Of a stretch of 64,000 nucleotides of DNA, positions 35,944 to 42,768 are shown piece by piece. The notes under the pieces are model-generated. The model saw only the letters and a program-made list of their open reading frames with translations. It was not told the origin of the DNA and made no database searches. Made by a program: the position numbers and the translations under genes. Location: the NCBI GenBank assembly GCA_965203565.1, contig OZ241896.1, positions 806,001 through 870,000 on the forward strand. The letters are read 5' to 3'. Every line of letters begins with the position of its first letter. The first letter of the stretch is position 1. Origin of the DNA: JAAXGX01 sp965203565 (GTDB lineage Bacteria; Acidobacteriota; Vicinamibacteria; Vicinamibacterales; UBA8438).

Positions 35944-36480
35944 CTACCCCCGATCCTCCACCAGCACCGGCTCGGTCCGGCCCGCCATGATCACCCGCTC
36001 GCGCCGCAGCACGGTGCTCTCCTTGCGGATCTTGTCCTGCAGCCGCATCAGTCCGTACAGCAGGGCCTCGGGACGCGGCGGACAGCCCGAGACGTACACG
36101 TCGACCGGCACGATCTTGTCGACCCCCTGCAGCACGCTGTAGGTCGGGAACGGGCCGCCGGCGTTCGAGCAGCTTCCCATCGAGATGACCCACTTCGGTT
36201 CGGGCATCTGGTCGTACAGCCGCCGCAGCACCGGCGCCATCTTCTTGGTGACGGTGCCGGCGACGATCATCAGATCGGCCTGCCGGGGCGACGCGCGGAA
36301 CACTTCCGCGCCGAAACGGGCGATGTCGTAGCGGGAGGTCGAGCTGGCGATCATCTCGATCGCGCAGCAGGCCAGCCCGAACCCCATCGGCCAGAGCGAC
36401 GACTGCCGCGCCCAGTTCAGAACCTGATCCAGGTTGGTGGTGATGAAGTTGTCCGAGAACCGGTGATCGATCAGACCCAT
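35944..36480 (-). CDS. nuoB: NADH-quinone oxidoreductase subunit B
   Basis: 178 residues. The N2 cluster ligands are Cys38-Cys39 (GLACCAIEM), Cys104 (SMGSCSNAGG) and Cys133 (VSGCPPRPEALLYG), the standard set including the tandem cysteines. WPMGFGLACC and the YDIARFGAEVFRASPRQADLMIVAGTVT stretch are nearly invariant in the family. It forms the quinone-proximal end of the complex I electron path. It lies directly before nuoI and 57 nt after the ferredoxin gene on the same strand, so ferredoxin-nuoB-nuoI may be one transcript. The usual neighbours nuoA, C and D are missing. Confidence 0.95.
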   Translation of the reverse strand: MGLIDHRFSDNFITTNLDQVLNWARQSSLWPMGFGLACCAIEMIASSTSRYDIARFGAEVFRASPRQADLMIVAGTVTKKMAPVLRRLYDQMPEPKWVISMGSCSNAGGPFPTYSVLQGVDKIVPVDVYVSGCPPRPEALLYGLMRLQDKIRKESTVLRRERVIMAGRTEPVLVEDRG

Positions 36481-36537
36481 CCGGATCGCCTCACGGCCAA
36501 GCCCGGGGCGGGAAACGCCCGGCCGCCGCGCCGCCTG

Positions 36538-36801
36538 CTACTTGTCCGCGTAGTACTCGACCTCGACGTCGATGAAGTTCTTCCACTGGTCGGGCACTTC
36601 GTCGTTCGCGAAGATCGCCTCGACCGGACAGGCCGGAACGCACGCGCCGCAATCGATGCACTCGTCCGGGTGGATGTAGAGCTTCTCGGCCGATTCGAAC
36701 TCCTCTTCGTCCTTGCGGGGGTGGATGCAATCGACCGGGCAGACATCCACGCAGGCGGTGTCCTTGGTGCCGATGCACGGCTCGCAAATCGTGTACGCCA
36801 T
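36538..36801 (-). CDS. 7Fe-type ferredoxin (FdxA-like)
   Basis: 87 residues with nine cysteines: 6, 9, 17, 21 and 25 in the first half (ICEPCIGTKDTACVDVCPVDC), and 48, 51, 54 and 58 in the second (CIDCGACVPACP). The spacing in the first half is that of a [3Fe-4S]/[4Fe-4S] ferredoxin. The C-terminal part (PDQWKNFIDVEVEYY) matches the FdxA extension. It is a soluble electron carrier. The ATG has GGAGGATCGTAG upstream, a strong Shine-Dalgarno, and TATGCT (36832-36827) is a likely -10 box. It heads the nuoB-nuoI run and could donate to or accept from a ferredoxin-linked oxidoreductase (inference). Confidence 0.9.
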   Translation of the reverse strand: MAYTICEPCIGTKDTACVDVCPVDCIHPRKDEEEFESAEKLYIHPDECIDCGACVPACPVEAIFANDEVPDQWKNFIDVEVEYYADK

Positions 36802-36893
36802 CTACGATCCTCCGTTCGGATTGCGAGCATACACTGCGCCCCGGACTGCGCGCAAGCAGCGCGGGAGGGGTTTCGCGGGCGACGGCAAGGCGG

Positions 36894-36899
36894 TAAGAT
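36894..36899 (+). promoter_or_regulatory. -10 box TAAGAT (GGTAAGAT motif)
   Basis: GGTAAGAT ends 11 nt before the GTG start of lipA, with no Shine-Dalgarno. The motif is the same as at 11384 and 30692. Confidence 0.5.
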
Positions 36900-36910
36900 T
36901 CCGGGCGGCC

Positions 36911-37846
36911 GTGGCGACGAGCACCCCCATCCCGATGCGGCTGATCCGGGGACGCAGACCCCGCGAGGCCGCGCCCCGCCAGCCGAAGCCCCGATGGCTC
37001 CGGGTCCGCGCGCCGGGCGGCCCGCGGTATCTTGCGCTCAAGCGGCTCATGCGGACGCAGGCGCTCCATACCGTCTGCGAGGAGGCCGCCTGCCCGAACA
37101 TCGGCGAGTGCTGGGAACGCGGGACCGCCACGTTCATGATCCTCGGCGACGTCTGCACGCGCTCGTGCGGCTACTGCAACGTCGTCCACGGGCGGCCGGC
37201 GCCGGTCGACGCCGCCGAAGCGGCCCGGCTGGCCGCCGCCGTCGCGCAGCTCGGCCTGCGCCACGTGGTGGTCACCTCGGTCGACCGCGACGACCTCGAC
37301 GACGGCGGCGCCTCCGCGTTCGCCCGCGCCATCCGGGCGATCCGCCGCACGGCGCCCGGCTGCCGCGTCGAGGCGCTGATCCCCGACTTCCGCGGCCGGG
37401 CCGCGGACCTTCGGACGGTGCTCGACGCAGCGCCGGACGTGCTGAACCACAACGTCGAAACGGTCGAGCGGCTGTACCGGGTCGCCCGGCCGGGAGGACG
37501 CTACGTCCGTGCGCTGGAGCTGCTGGGCCGGTCGCGCCGCTTCGCGCCGGCGATCCCCAGGAAATCCGGGCTGATGGTCGGCCTGGGCGAGCGGTGGCCG
37601 GAGCTGCTGACGACGCTCGCCGACCTGCGGCGGGCGGGCTGCAACCTGCTGACGATCGGCCAGTACCTGCGGCCCTCCATCGCCCATCTTCCGGTGGAGC
37701 GCTATTACGCGCCGGACGAGTTCGCCGAGCTCGGGCAGGCGGCGGCGGCGCTCGGGTTCGATCACGTGGAGTCCGGCCCGCTGGTGCGCAGCTCGTATCA
37801 CGCCCGCGAACAGACCGAGGCGTTCGACGCGGCGCGGAGGCGGTGA
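36911..37846 (+). CDS. lipA: Lipoyl synthase
   Basis: 311 residues from the GTG at 36911. The auxiliary cluster motif is CEEAACPNIGEC (Cys56, 61, 67) and the radical-SAM motif is CTRSCGYC (Cys82, 86, 89). The C-terminal RSSYHA gives the conserved Ser ligand of the auxiliary cluster. TSVDRDDLDDGG, HNVETV, KSGLMVGLGE and TIGQYLRPS are family signatures. LipA inserts two sulfurs into octanoyl groups on 2-oxoacid dehydrogenases and GcvH. The dihydrolipoyl dehydrogenase gene lies 1.2 kb downstream on the same strand, separated by a NYN gene with its own terminator and promoter. No lipB is in the window. Confidence 0.96.
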   Translation: MATSTPIPMRLIRGRRPREAAPRQPKPRWLRVRAPGGPRYLALKRLMRTQALHTVCEEAACPNIGECWERGTATFMILGDVCTRSCGYCNVVHGRPAPVDAAEAARLAAAVAQLGLRHVVVTSVDRDDLDDGGASAFARAIRAIRRTAPGCRVEALIPDFRGRAADLRTVLDAAPDVLNHNVETVERLYRVARPGGRYVRALELLGRSRRFAPAIPRKSGLMVGLGERWPELLTTLADLRRAGCNLLTIGQYLRPSIAHLPVERYYAPDEFAELGQAAAALGFDHVESGPLVRSSYHAREQTEAFDAARRR

Positions 37847-37851
37847 CGCGG

Positions 37852-37903
37852 GCGATGGCGGAATCCCACGCCGCACCGAGACAGATGGACGCCCGGCTTC
37901 AGG
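37852..37903 (+). repeat. Partial, diverged copy of the 158-bp element (copy D)
   Basis: The sequence just after lipA matches positions near the left end of copy A. Shared stretches are GGAATCCC, CGCACCGAGA and CGCCCGGCT, in the same order and spacing, at roughly three-quarters identity by eye. It ends near the middle of the element, like copy C but for the other half. The outer terminal repeat is decayed. Confidence 0.6.
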
Positions 37904-37932
37904 CTCATTTCTGAATTGGAAATGACTGGCGG

Positions 37933-37962
37933 TCGACAACAACGACCAAAATCTGCTACGAT
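37933..37962 (+). promoter_or_regulatory. Promoter of the NYN-gene leader
   Basis: TCGACA (37933-37938) and TACGAT (37957-37962) are separated by 18 nt and form a plausible sigma-70-type promoter. The predicted start is near 37969, just ahead of the inverted repeat at 37970. Unlike most promoters in this window it drives a leader of about 75 nt. Confidence 0.55.
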
Positions 37963-37969
37963 CGCCAGC

Positions 37970-38008
37970 ACCGCCCGACCTACTAGTCAATGGGCGGTCT
38001 AGCTAGAG
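37970..38008 (+). promoter_or_regulatory. Structured leader upstream of the NYN gene
   Basis: ACCGCCC (37970-37976) pairs with GGGCGGT (37992-37998) around a 15-nt loop that contains ACTAGT. The self-complementary TCTAGCTAGA (37998-38007) follows. These folds lie between the promoter and the terminator hairpin, the arrangement of an attenuator or of a short stand-alone RNA of about 60 nt. No known riboswitch is recognised. Confidence 0.5.
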
Positions 38009-38029
38009 GGCCCCTGCGGGGGCCTTTTT
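38009..38029 (+). terminator. Intrinsic terminator ahead of the NYN gene
   Basis: A six-pair G+C stem, GGCCCC-TGCG-GGGGCC (38009-38024), is followed directly by five T (38025-38029). It is a textbook rho-independent terminator. It lies 15 nt before the NYN start codon and after that gene's apparent promoter, so it would stop transcripts before the gene unless read through. It could also end lipA transcription. Confidence 0.85.
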
Positions 38030-38044
38030 CATTTTGCAAGGCCG

Positions 38045-39049
38045 ATGGATCGGGTCGCGGTCTTCGTTGACGCTGGCTACCTGTTCGCGCAAGGGGCAAC
38101 CGCGCTGTGCGGCGAGAAGCTGACACGTGGAAACGTAACGCTGGACTACGAAAGCGTCAAGGCCGCGCTGAGGACGTTCGCCGAGCAAGTCTCCAGCCTG
38201 CAACTGCTCAGAATCTACTGGTACGACGGTACGTCGCAGGGACCCACGGCGCAGCACATCGCGTTGGCGGGGCGGGCGGACGTCAAGGTGCGACTCGGCT
38301 TCGTGAATTCTCTTGGCAAGCAGAAGGGCGTGGATTCGCTCATCATGACGGACATGATCACCCTCGCCCGCAACCGCGCCATGGCGGAGTGCGTGTTGCT
38401 GTCCGGCGACGAAGATCTGAGAGTCGGCGTCCAGCAGGCGCAGGAGCACGGAGTCCGGGTCCACCTGCTGGGCGTCAAGCCCGCAGGCAGCAATCAATCC
38501 ATCTTTCTTCGCCAGGAAGCCGACGCAACGCACGAGTGGGATGAGTCCGACCTCAGCGCGTTCATGACGTGCAACCGCCCCGCCGACTTGGATGGACAAG
38601 CGGAGGCCTCCGCGCCCGACGTATCGGCGAGCGCGGATGCTTCCGGCGCTCTGGACAGGGTTGCGCAACAGGCTGCAGACGAAGTGCCCGCGGCCGAAAT
38701 CGAAGCGCTCGTCTCCAGCATCCAAGATACCGGTCAGCGCCCAAGAAGCGTCGATGCGCAACTTCTGGCGATGTCGCGGAGCGCGCTCGGTCGCTCCCTG
38801 AACAGCCCGTGGCGAAAGTCCCCGCTGCATTCGAGCGGCGATGCATCCCGCCTGACGGCGTTGTTCGTCGGTTGCGTATGCCCAATATGCGCCCTCCTCA
38901 CGCCTTGTCAGCCGGGCGCCTCACCGCTCTCGGAGCGACGCGGGGTTCCACCACGGGCTGTGAACCCTCTGGAGAAGGCGGAAGTTCGAAAGGCTTTCCT
39001 GCGTGCGCTGGCTGCACGCTCGATCGAACAGTCGCCCGCAAGAGACTGA
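38045..39049 (+). CDS. NYN-domain (LabA-like) putative RNase carrying an in-frame 158-bp element
   Basis: 334 residues. The NYN/PIN-like nuclease domain has its acidic set visible: Asp9 in AVFVDAGYL, Asp97 and Asp103 in GVDSLIMTDM, and Asp122/Asp124 in LLSGDEDL. VHLLGV follows as expected. NYN proteins bind metal and cleave or bind RNA. The C-terminal region would read GRSLNPLEKAEVRKAFLRAL, but a 158-bp element at 38803-38960 splits it and adds residues about 253-306. The 4-bp duplication TGAA keeps the frame, so the full protein is still encoded. Expression is probably limited by the terminator just upstream. G+C is lower than in neighbours. It sits between lipA and lpd, with 6 nt to lpd. 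Confidence 0.82.
   Translation: MDRVAVFVDAGYLFAQGATALCGEKLTRGNVTLDYESVKAALRTFAEQVSSLQLLRIYWYDGTSQGPTAQHIALAGRADVKVRLGFVNSLGKQKGVDSLIMTDMITLARNRAMAECVLLSGDEDLRVGVQQAQEHGVRVHLLGVKPAGSNQSIFLRQEADATHEWDESDLSAFMTCNRPADLDGQAEASAPDVSASADASGALDRVAQQAADEVPAAEIEALVSSIQDTGQRPRSVDAQLLAMSRSALGRSLNSPWRKSPLHSSGDASRLTALFVGCVCPICALLTPCQPGASPLSERRGVPPRAVNPLEKAEVRKAFLRALAARSIEQSPARD
38803..38960 (-). mobile_element. 158-bp element with 10-bp terminal inverted repeats, copy B (inside the NYN gene)
   Basis: CAGCCCGTGG (38803-38812) and CCACGGGCTG (38951-38960) are perfect terminal inverted repeats, flanked on both sides by TGAA (38799-38802 and 38961-38964). It is the same length as copy A and lies in the opposite orientation to it. 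Removal of the element plus one TGAA restores an uninterrupted codon series (R-S-L-N-P-L-E-K-A). Element plus duplication is 162 bp. It is a non-autonomous transposon-like insertion. Confidence 0.9.
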
Positions 39050-39055
39050 CGGGCG

Positions 39056-40477
39056 ATGGCGGAGCCGACGCGCGTCGTGGTGATCGGGGCCGGACCGGGC
39101 GGGTACGCCGCCGCGTTTCACGCCGCGGATCGGGGGATGCGCGTGCGGCTGATCGACGAGGCGCCGCGGCCGGGCGGGGTCTGCCTGCACCGCGGCTGCA
39201 TGCCGTCGAAGGCGCTGCTGCACGTGGCCGGCGTGATGGCCGAAGCGCGCGCGGCCGGCGCGTGGGGAGTGGAGTTCGGCCCGCCGAGAGTCGATCCGGA
39301 GCGCCTGCGGGCGTGGAAGGACCAGGTGGTGGAGCGGCTGACCGGCGGGCTGGCCGGGCTGGTGCGGCAGCGCGAGATCGACTACGTCCAGGGACGGGCG
39401 TCGCTGATCGACGCGCACACGGTCCGCGTCGAGACGGCCGGCGGCGCGGCGGAGACGATCCCGTTCGACGCCGGCATTCTGGCGACCGGCTCCCGCCCCG
39501 CCCGTCCGGGTTCGCTGGCGGCGGAGAGCCCCCGCGTGCTCGATTCGACGGCGGCGCTCGACCTCGAGCGCGCGCCGCCGACCCTGCTGGTGGTCGGCGG
39601 GGGGTACATCGGCCTGGAGCTGGGCGCCGTCTACGCGGCGCTCGGGTCGGAGGTCACGGTGGTCGAGATGACCTCCGGGCTCCTGCCGGGCGTCGACCGC
39701 GATCTGGTCGCCGTCCTCGCCCGCCGGCTGCGCAGGGACTTCAAGGCGATCCATCTCGACACGCAGGTCTCGGAGCTGGCGCCGGTCGACGGCGGCGTGG
39801 AGGCGGTCCTCGACGGACCGGCCGCCGACCCGCCGCGGCAGCGGTTCGACGCGGTGCTCGTCGCCGTCGGGCGCGCGCCGAACTCGGACGTCGCCGGCCT
39901 CGACCGGACGGCGGTCACGCTCGACGCCGGCGGCTTCGTCGAGGTGGACGCGCAACGCCGCACGGCGGAGCCGTCGCTCTTCGCCGTCGGCGACGTGGCC
40001 GGCGAGCCGATGCTCGCCCACAAGGCGATGCACGAGGCCCGGGTCGCGGTGGAGGCGATCGCCGGCGACGCCGCCGCGGCGTTCGAGCCGGCGGCCATCC
40101 CGGCGGTCGTCTTCACCGATCCCGAGGTGGCGTGGTGCGGCCTGACCGAGGCGCAGGCGGCGCGGGACGGGCGCGCCGTGTCGGTGTCGCGCTTCCCGTG
40201 GGCCGCGTCGGGCCGCGCCCTCACGCGGGGCCGGACGGACGGGCTGACGAAGCTCGTCGTCGACCCCGGCGCGGAGCAGGTGGTCGGCGTCGGGATCGTC
40301 GGCGCCGGCGCCGGCGAGCTGATCGCCGAGGGGGTCCTCGCCGTCGAGATGGGGGCGTCCGCCGCGGACGTGCGGTTGGCGATCCACCCGCATCCGACGC
40401 TGTCCGAGACGGTGGCGGAGGCGGCGGAGGCTGTCGTCGGGCAGGGGATGCACGTCCACCGCCCGAAGCGGAAGTGA
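39056..40477 (+). CDS. lpdA: Dihydrolipoyl dehydrogenase
   Basis: 473 residues. The FAD-binding GAGPGGY (11-17) and the redox disulfide GGVCLHRGCMPSK (Cys43, Cys48) are present. The NAD-binding VVGGGYIGLELG, the second FAD motif FAVGDVAGEPMLAHKA and the C-terminal catalytic HPHPTLSE (His-Glu pair) follow. The enzyme reoxidises the lipoyl groups of 2-oxoacid dehydrogenase complexes and the glycine cleavage system. The CLHRGC spacing is CxxxxC as usual, with His-Arg replacing the more common Asn-Val-Gly. It follows the NYN gene by 6 nt and may depend on that gene's attenuated transcript, which would link lipoate enzymes to NYN expression (inference). Confidence 0.93.
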   Translation: MAEPTRVVVIGAGPGGYAAAFHAADRGMRVRLIDEAPRPGGVCLHRGCMPSKALLHVAGVMAEARAAGAWGVEFGPPRVDPERLRAWKDQVVERLTGGLAGLVRQREIDYVQGRASLIDAHTVRVETAGGAAETIPFDAGILATGSRPARPGSLAAESPRVLDSTAALDLERAPPTLLVVGGGYIGLELGAVYAALGSEVTVVEMTSGLLPGVDRDLVAVLARRLRRDFKAIHLDTQVSELAPVDGGVEAVLDGPAADPPRQRFDAVLVAVGRAPNSDVAGLDRTAVTLDAGGFVEVDAQRRTAEPSLFAVGDVAGEPMLAHKAMHEARVAVEAIAGDAAAAFEPAAIPAVVFTDPEVAWCGLTEAQAARDGRAVSVSRFPWAASGRALTRGRTDGLTKLVVDPGAEQVVGVGIVGAGAGELIAEGVLAVEMGASAADVRLAIHPHPTLSETVAEAAEAVVGQGMHVHRPKRK

Positions 40478-40505
40478 CGATTTCCGCGCCGACGAGCTCC
40501 CTTTC

Positions 40506-41387
40506 TCATCCGCGCCGCGGGGCGTGCTGATCGTGGGCGGCGGCCAGGCGCGCAGCGGCGTAACGCCGGAGCGCGTCCGTCCAGGCCGGCATCTCGATGC
40601 CGGCGGCGGCCAGCTTCCGGTTCGAGAGGGCGCAGAACTGCGGGCGCTGCGCCTTGTGCGGCCGGTCGGCCATCGCGGCCGGCGCGATGCGCGCCGGCCG
40701 CTCCAGGCGGCGCGCCAGCTCGGTCGCCACCTCGAACCAGGAGCCGATTCCCGAACCGACGCAGTGGTAGACGCCGGGGGGCGGGGCGGCGGTCAGGAGC
40801 GCCGCCGTCGCCGCCGCGACGTCGGGCGCGTAGCTGGGCGAAACCGTCCGGTCGGTGAACGCATGCACCTCCCGGCCCTCCAGGATGGCGTCCGCCATCC
40901 GGTCGAGGCTGCCGGGCCGCACGCCGGGGCGGCCGCCCCCGAACAGGCTCTCGACGCGCAGGACGTACGCGCGGGCGTCCTGCGCGAACCACTCGCCCAG
41001 CAGCTTCGACATCGCATAGACGCTCCGCGGATTGGGGGCGTCCTCCTCCAGGTACGGCCTGTCGGCCGAGCCGTCGAACACGAAGTCGGTGCTGAAGTGC
41101 ACCAGGACGGCGTCCGCTTCCCGTGCGGCGCGGGCCAGCGCGCGGACCCCGAACGCATTGACGTCGAGGGCGGCGGCCGGCTCGTCCTCGGCCGCATCGA
41201 CGTCGTTCCAGGCGGCGCAGTTGACGATGGCGTCCGGGCCGAGGGCCCGCACCGCGCCGGCGACCTCCGCGCGCCGGGTGAGATCGAGTTCGCGGCGGCC
41301 CCAGGCCACGACCCGGCGCCCGGCGCCGAGCGCCGCCGCCATCGTGCACCCGAGCCGGCCCTCGGCCCCCGTCACGAGGACCGTCAC
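40506..41387 (-). CDS. rfbD: dTDP-4-dehydrorhamnose reductase
   Basis: 293 residues from a GTG overlapping the smpB stop (GTGA). It is an extended SDR: TGAEGRLG (6-13) nucleotide loop, NCAAWNDVDAAE, HFSTDFVFDG and Y124-A-M-S-K128 active site, then RVESLFGGG. These are the RmlD/RfbD signatures. The enzyme makes dTDP-L-rhamnose, a sugar for O-antigen or other surface polymers. It is separated from other rml genes, none of which is in the window. It is the last gene of a minus-strand run starting at holB, and it converges on lpd. Confidence 0.88.
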   Translation of the reverse strand: MTVLVTGAEGRLGCTMAAALGAGRRVVAWGRRELDLTRRAEVAGAVRALGPDAIVNCAAWNDVDAAEDEPAAALDVNAFGVRALARAAREADAVLVHFSTDFVFDGSADRPYLEEDAPNPRSVYAMSKLLGEWFAQDARAYVLRVESLFGGGRPGVRPGSLDRMADAILEGREVHAFTDRTVSPSYAPDVAAATAALLTAAPPPGVYHCVGSGIGSWFEVATELARRLERPARIAPAAMADRPHKAQRPQFCALSNRKLAAAGIEMPAWTDALRRYAAARLAAAHDQHAPRRG

Positions 41388-41851
41388 CGCCGCCGGTCCT
41401 TCATCATCGCGCGGGTCTCCCGATCGATCTGGCGGCGCCGGATCGTCTCGCGCTTGTCGTGCGTCTTCTTCCCCTTCGCGATGCTCACGGACACCTTGAC
41501 CAGGCCGTTCCGGAAGTACATCCGGACCGGCACGAGGGTGCAGCCGCGCTCGACCGTCTTGCCGATCAGTTTCCGGATTTCCCCCCTGTTCAGCAGCAGC
41601 TTCCGGCGGCGGCGCGGTTCGTGGACGGCGTAGCCGCGGTGGCTGTAGGGGCTGACGTGCAGGTTGTGCAGGAAGACCTCGCCCTGTTCGACGCGGCCGA
41701 AGCTGTCCTTGAGGTTGACGCGGCCTTCCCGAATCGCCTTGACCTCCGTGCCGAGCAGCACGATGCCGGCCTCGAAGGTGTCGAGCAGGTGGTAGTCGTG
41801 GCGCGCCTTGCGGTTGTCGGCGATCAGGCGCTCGCCCGGCCGGCCGGTCAT
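41384..41851 (-). CDS. smpB: SsrA-binding protein
   Basis: 155 residues, all SmpB signatures present: NRKARHDYHLLDTFEAGIVLLGTEVKAIREGRVNLKDSF, then LHNLHVSPYSHRGYAVHEPRRRRKLLLNRGEI and a basic C-terminal tail (IAKGKKTHDKRETI). SmpB delivers tmRNA to stalled ribosomes. Its ATG overlaps the pdxA stop by 4 nt (ATGA) and its stop overlaps the rfbD start. The tmRNA gene ssrA is not visible in this window. Start and length are normal for the family. Confidence 0.97.
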   Translation of the reverse strand: MTGRPGERLIADNRKARHDYHLLDTFEAGIVLLGTEVKAIREGRVNLKDSFGRVEQGEVFLHNLHVSPYSHRGYAVHEPRRRRKLLLNRGEIRKLIGKTVERGCTLVPVRMYFRNGLVKVSVSIAKGKKTHDKRETIRRRQIDRETRAMMKDRRR

Positions 41852-42744
41852 GGCCGGCCGGCGGCCCGGTTCTCCGCCAGCTTCGCGGCGAGCCGCAGCG
41901 CCTCGACCATGCTGGACGGATCGGCGACCCCCTTGCCGGCGATGTCGCAGGCGGAGCCGTGGTCGACCGACGTCCGCACGATCGGCAGCCCCAGCGTCAC
42001 GTTGACGGCGCGCCTGAACGCGACCAGCTTGACCGGGATCAGTCCCTGGTCGTGATAGCAGGCCACGACGGCGTCGAACTCGCCGTCGAGCGCGCGGAGG
42101 AAGACCGTGTCGCCCGGAAACGGGCCGTCGACGTCGACGCCGCGCGCGCGCGCCGCGTCGATGGCCGGCCGGATCACCCGCTCCTCCTCGTCTCCCATGA
42201 GCCCCTGCTCGCCCGCGTGCGGGTTGAGGCCGGCCACCGCCAGCCGGGGAGCGCGGTATCCCAGCCGCGGCAACCCCGCCGCGGCGAGCGCAATGGTGCG
42301 CTCCACGCGGCGCCTCGTGAGCTGCGCCGGCGCCTCCGCCAGCGGGACGTGCACGGTGGCGAGCACCACCCGCAACCGGTCCGAGTGAAACATCATGGCG
42401 ACGTCGGATGCGCCGGTGAGCCGGGCCAGCAGGTCGGTGTGGCCGCGCCACGGCAGGCCGGCCAGCCGCCACGCCGTCTTGTTCACCGGCGCCGTCGCCA
42501 TCGCGTCGAGCCGCCCGGCCATCGCGTCGGCCGCCGCACGGCGCACGGCCTCGAACGCCGCCCGCCCCCCGGCGGCCGTCAGCATGCCGGGCGCGAACGC
42601 GGCCGCGCCGTCATCAGGATCGGCCCGGTACAACTGCGGCTCGCACACGCTGGTGACGCGCGGGTCGCGGGCGGCCTGCTCCGCCACCTCGGGTCCGATC
42701 CCCGCGGGGTCGCCGACGGTGAGGCCGATGCGCGGCAAGCCCAT
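41848..42744 (-). CDS. pdxA: 4-hydroxythreonine-4-phosphate dehydrogenase
   Basis: 298 residues. LTVGDPAGIGPEV opens the protein as in all PdxA. TAPVNKTAW and GHTDLLARLTG (metal-binding His) are followed by LNPHAGEQGLMGDEE, VVACYHDQGLIPVKL and TSVDHGSACDIAGKG, the remaining metal and substrate motifs. PdxA oxidises and decarboxylates 4-phosphohydroxythreonine in pyridoxal phosphate synthesis. It lies 24 nt after ricT and overlaps smpB by 4 nt. It is shorter than the E. coli enzyme by about 30 residues, with no missing motif. Confidence 0.94.
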   Translation of the reverse strand: MGLPRIGLTVGDPAGIGPEVAEQAARDPRVTSVCEPQLYRADPDDGAAAFAPGMLTAAGGRAAFEAVRRAAADAMAGRLDAMATAPVNKTAWRLAGLPWRGHTDLLARLTGASDVAMMFHSDRLRVVLATVHVPLAEAPAQLTRRRVERTIALAAAGLPRLGYRAPRLAVAGLNPHAGEQGLMGDEEERVIRPAIDAARARGVDVDGPFPGDTVFLRALDGEFDAVVACYHDQGLIPVKLVAFRRAVNVTLGLPIVRTSVDHGSACDIAGKGVADPSSMVEALRLAAKLAENRAAGRP

Positions 42745-42768
42745 CGAATCTGCAGGACGAAGCGCGGA

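Noticed and set aside
38569..40530. A 653-codon frame covering the NYN end and lpd in another frame
   Set aside because: Gly/Arg-rich shadow of the intact dihydrolipoyl dehydrogenase; it also crosses the 158-bp element and so looks conserved in part.
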